Assembly (NCBI GenBank): GCA_027064845.1 | Contig: JAMOPC010000508.1 | Location: 1 to 5,425, forward strand | Origin: Desulfurococcales archaeon | GTDB lineage: Archaea > Thermoproteota > Thermoprotei_A > Sulfolobales > Desulfurococcaceae | DNA length: 5,425 bases | Direction of reading: 5' to 3' | In this document: positions 5,070 through 5,425 of the stretch, in pieces | How the letters are laid out: every line of letters begins with the position of its first letter | Position numbering within the stretch: the first letter of the stretch is position 1 | Notes under the pieces: model-generated | Seen by the model: only the letters and a program-made list of their open reading frames with translations | Told to the model about the DNA's origin: nothing | Database searches by the model: none | Program-made: the position numbers and the translations under genes

Positions 5070-5425
5070 ATGTCTAATGGCAAAGATCTAGAGAAAATAG
5101 CTTTCAAAATAGCTGGTGAAGCAGCTGGTTATTTGAGAGACCTATACGGTATAGAAGAATTAAGCACTGTTCTTGGTAGAGGAGCTTCTGGAGATACTAC
5201 TAGGAAAATAGATGCATTGATAGAGGATTTCGTGATTGAGCTCTTGAAGAATACTGGGTTAAAACTCCACATAGTTAGTGAGGAAAGAGGAGTAATTAAG
5301 TCTACTGATGAACCAGAATATCTTGTCTTAATGGATCCATTAGATGGTAGCTTGAACTATACCTTGGGAATACCAAATGTAGCGGTTTCAATTGTTTTCT
5401 ATAAGCCAAGTACTAATAATATCTC
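5070..5425 (+). CDS. Inositol monophosphatase / fructose-1,6-bisphosphatase family protein (3' truncated)
   Basis: The frame opens at ATG 5070-5072 and runs to the window edge, giving the first 118 residues of a protein whose family is usually about 250-290 long. It has the N-terminal helical part, GDTTRKID (41-48), the metal-ligand pair in VSEE (E71, E72), and the DPLDGS motif (89-94) followed by LNYTLGIPN, the signature of Mg-dependent, Li-sensitive sugar phosphatases. In archaea this family often acts on both inositol-1-phosphate and fructose-1,6-bisphosphate, linking it to gluconeogenesis or to inositol lipid and osmolyte synthesis; which substrate applies cannot be told from this fragment. 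An in-frame TAG at 5058-5060 rules out longer starts. Unlike the other genes it lacks a GGTG site, having only GGCGGG about four bases upstream. It is divergent from the VWA-FHA-kinase module and shares its promoter region. Confidence 0.92.
   Translation, partial: MSNGKDLEKIAFKIAGEAAGYLRDLYGIEELSTVLGRGASGDTTRKIDALIEDFVIELLKNTGLKLHIVSEERGVIKSTDEPEYLVLMDPLDGSLNYTLGIPNVAVSIVFYKPSTNNI

Noticed and set aside
1..5425. CRISPR arrays, insertion sequences, attachment sites
   Set aside because: No regularly spaced repeats, no transposase or integrase frame and no terminal inverted repeats were seen; base composition outside the GC-rich block looks even.

Overview
The window looks like the chromosome of an AT-rich hyperthermophilic crenarchaeon. 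The grounds are TATA-type archaeal promoters, GGTG Shine-Dalgarno sites matching an archaeal 16S 3' end, short gene spacing, an AbrB-PhoU fusion protein and an archaeal-type inositol monophosphatase/fructose bisphosphatase. Base composition and protein style suggest Desulfurococcales, possibly Staphylothermus; that assignment is inference, not a database match.

Layout. Positions 1-141 hold the 3' end of an unrecognised plus-strand gene. It converges on a minus-strand gene ending at 408. The gap between them holds a strikingly GC-rich block (about 71% G+C over 290-365) that folds into a long imperfect hairpin at 292-367, a good candidate for an undescribed structured RNA. Positions 408-1439 (minus) encode an AbrB-PhoU regulator. 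The 208-base gap upstream of it carries a perfect 7-bp inverted repeat, a T-run on the minus strand and a TATA candidate. From 1648 to 4946 (minus) lie three genes, transcribed in the order VWA protein, FHA protein, Ser/Thr protein kinase. VWA and FHA are almost certainly cotranscribed; the kinase follows after about 100 bases. A divergent promoter region (4947-5069) separates this module from the start of an IMPase/FBPase gene (5070 to the window end, plus strand, truncated).

How the genes may work together. The kinase can phosphorylate Ser/Thr, the FHA protein can read phosphothreonine, and the VWA protein has an intact metal-ion-dependent adhesion site for reversible protein binding. Together they form a compact soluble phospho-signalling module, related in concept to the bacterial VWA/PP2C/kinase triads, but with FHA present and no phosphatase in the window. 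The input signal and targets cannot be read from the sequence.

Start sites. All four complete genes show the same pattern, GGTG, exactly six bases, then the start codon (ATG, GTG, TTG, TTG). In each case the longest reading frame begins at a GTG inside or beside this Shine-Dalgarno site. I therefore place the starts 9-12 bases further downstream.
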